6,151 nucleotides of DNA from CAYOXX01 sp964408025 (lineage in GTDB: Bacteria; Acidobacteriota; DATKUA01), in NCBI GenBank assembly GCA_964408025.1, contig CAYOXX010000124.1, positions 1-6,151 on the forward strand, in the 5' to 3' direction. Each line of letters opens with the position of its first letter. The first letter of the stretch is position 1. Under the pieces are notes generated by a model. It made no database searches and was not told the origin of the DNA. It was given only the letters and a program-made list of their open reading frames with translations. This document shows positions 5,024 through 6,151 of this stretch, piece by piece. The translations under genes were made by a program, and so were the position numbers.

Positions 5024-6136
5024 TCAAGCGCGGATGCGGAGGTAGTCGCTGGTCAGCTTCTCGATGCGAGCAGCGTTCGGTTCGAAGCCAAGGCCCGGCC
5101 CCTCGGGAACGGCGATCGTCCCCTCGCCGCTCACCGTCACCGGCGGGTCGATGATGTCTTCGGCCCAGTAGCGGTCGCTGCCGGAAATATCTCCGGGCAG
5201 CGAGAAGTTGTCGAGCGTGGCCAGGGCGATGTTCAGGGCGCGGCCGATACCGGTCTCGAGCATGCCGCCGGGCCAGACCGGTACGCCGGCCTCGCGGCAG
5301 AGGTCGTGGATACCGATGGCCCGCGTCAGTCCGCCTACCCTCCCTTGCTTGATGTTTACCACGCGGCAAGCTGCCAGCTCGAGCGCCGCGCGGGCGTCCG
5401 CCAGGCTTTCGATGCTCTCGTCGAGGCATACCGGCGTGCGCAGCCTGCGCTGCAGCGCCGCGTGGTCCACCAGGTCGCCGGCGGCCAGCGGCTGCTCGAT
5501 CATCATCAGGTCGAATCGGTCCAGGGCTTCGAGGCTGTCGGCCCGCTCGAGCGAGTAGGCGCAGTTGGCGTCGACCATCAGGGGCAGGCGCGGAAAGCGT
5601 TCGCGGACGGCGGCGACGGCGTTGGCATCCCAGCCCGGCTTGATTTTAATCTTGACGCGGCGGTAGCCGCGGTCGGCGAATTCCGCCACGCGTTCCAGCA
5701 GCCCCTGCAGCGTCGGCTGGATGCCGATGCTGACGCCGGTGGCGATCTCGCTCCGCGTGCCGCCCAGCAGGCGGTGCAGGGGCTCGTCCCGCCGCAGCGC
5801 CTCGAGGTGCCAGAGCGCCGCCTCGAGCGTCGCCTTGGCCATGCGGTGGCCACGGACGAAGCCGCTCTCGTCGGCGAACGTCGCTGGGTCGCCTGAGATG
5901 CGCCCCTCCAGGAGAGCGGGGACGAGGTAATCCCGCAGCACGTACCAAGCGGTCTCCGGCGTCTCGGCGCTGTAGAACGGGTCGTCGCCGGCGGTGCACT
6001 CGCCCCAGCCCTGCAGGCCGCCGGCGCTGACGGCGGCCAGCAGGACATTGCGCTCGTGCTGCACCCCGAAGCTGGTTTCGAATGGATGGACCAGCGGCAT
6101 GCGCAGGCGGCGCAGCTCCACCAGCTCCGGCCTCAC
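5024..6136 (-). CDS. menC: Enolase-superfamily enzyme: o-succinylbenzoate synthase / N-succinylamino acid racemase type
   Basis: Cytosolic Mg2+-dependent enzyme of the muconate-lactonizing subgroup. The expected reaction is dehydration of SHCHC to o-succinylbenzoate in menaquinone synthesis; close relatives racemize N-succinylamino acids and some do both. The 370-residue product is full length. The capping domain opens with LRRLRMPLVHPFETSFGV (8-25). In the barrel, the KxK catalytic motif lies in VKIKIKPGWD (161-170, acid/base K164), metal ligands are D189 (MVDANCAYSL), E214 (MIEQPLA) and D239 (CLDESI), and the second catalytic lysine is K263 in NIKQGRVGG. PGGMLETGIGRA (289-300) closes the site. 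The GTG at 6136 is chosen because the family N-terminus starts there and GGAG (6143-6146) sits six bases upstream; the frame stays open to the right edge. No other men gene is in the window, so the physiological reaction is unsettled. Confidence 0.88.
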   Translation of the reverse strand: MRPELVELRRLRMPLVHPFETSFGVQHERNVLLAAVSAGGLQGWGECTAGDDPFYSAETPETAWYVLRDYLVPALLEGRISGDPATFADESGFVRGHRMAKATLEAALWHLEALRRDEPLHRLLGGTRSEIATGVSIGIQPTLQGLLERVAEFADRGYRRVKIKIKPGWDANAVAAVRERFPRLPLMVDANCAYSLERADSLEALDRFDLMMIEQPLAAGDLVDHAALQRRLRTPVCLDESIESLADARAALELAACRVVNIKQGRVGGLTRAIGIHDLCREAGVPVWPGGMLETGIGRALNIALATLDNFSLPGDISGSDRYWAEDIIDPPVTVSGEGTIAVPEGPGLGFEPNAARIEKLTSDYLRIRA

Positions 6137-6142
6137 GGCACG

Positions 6143-6146
6143 CTCC
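6143..6146 (-). promoter_or_regulatory. Ribosome binding site supporting a GTG start
   Basis: GGAG six bases before the GTG at 6136 supports a non-ATG start for the enolase-family gene, although the reading frame remains open to the window edge. Confidence 0.5.
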
Positions 6147-6151
6147 GGCAG

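Noticed and set aside
4961..5896. Plus-strand frame opposite the enolase-family gene (311 codons)
   Set aside because: Antisense shadow without family features; the opposite strand has all enolase-superfamily catalytic residues.
1..6151. CRISPR arrays, tRNA or rRNA genes, insertion-sequence ends
   Set aside because: No regularly spaced repeats, no cloverleaf or rRNA-like segments, no transposase frames or paired terminal inverted repeats were seen by eye; a covariance-model scan was not possible.

Overview
The window is GC-rich DNA, apparently from a Gram-negative (lipopolysaccharide-making) bacterium. Five complete protein genes and one partial gene fill about 87% of it. The best clue to the lineage is a secreted von Willebrand factor A protein with the architecture of the 'VWFA-related Acidobacterial domain' family. 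With kdsB and lpxC alongside, this suggests an Acidobacteriota-like organism; that is an inference from family content, not a proven assignment.

Layout from left to right: the N-terminal 219 codons of kdsB (minus, running off the left edge); a gene-poor gap of about 350 bases holding promoter-like sequences and a start-less coding-like fragment; a CDP-alcohol phosphatidyltransferase (plus); a 200-base AT-richer gap where two genes converge; lpxC (minus); a 266-base regulatory gap; a secreted VWA-domain protein (minus); a membrane-anchored c-type haem protein of the Tll0287 (DUF3365) type (minus); and an enolase-superfamily enzyme of the o-succinylbenzoate synthase / N-succinylamino acid racemase group (minus), whose GTG start lies 15 bases from the right edge.

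The left half concerns the cell envelope. KdsB activates Kdo for the LPS inner core, LpxC commits UDP-GlcNAc to lipid A, and the CDP-alcohol transferase makes a phospholipid head group. They are not one operon: the transferase is on the opposite strand from the other two and each gene has its own upstream promoter candidate. The right half is a same-strand series (enolase-family enzyme, haem protein, VWA protein) with gaps of about 80 bases and possible internal promoters. The sequence does not show a common function for these three.

The most interesting signal is regulatory. Just upstream of lpxC is a near-consensus sigma-54 (-24/-12) element about 31 bases before the start codon, and about 170 bases further upstream there is a good sigma-70-type promoter. 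The VWA gene has an extended -10 so close to its ATG that its mRNA may be leaderless. I found no CRISPR array, tRNA, rRNA, insertion sequence or clear novel defence-type system.
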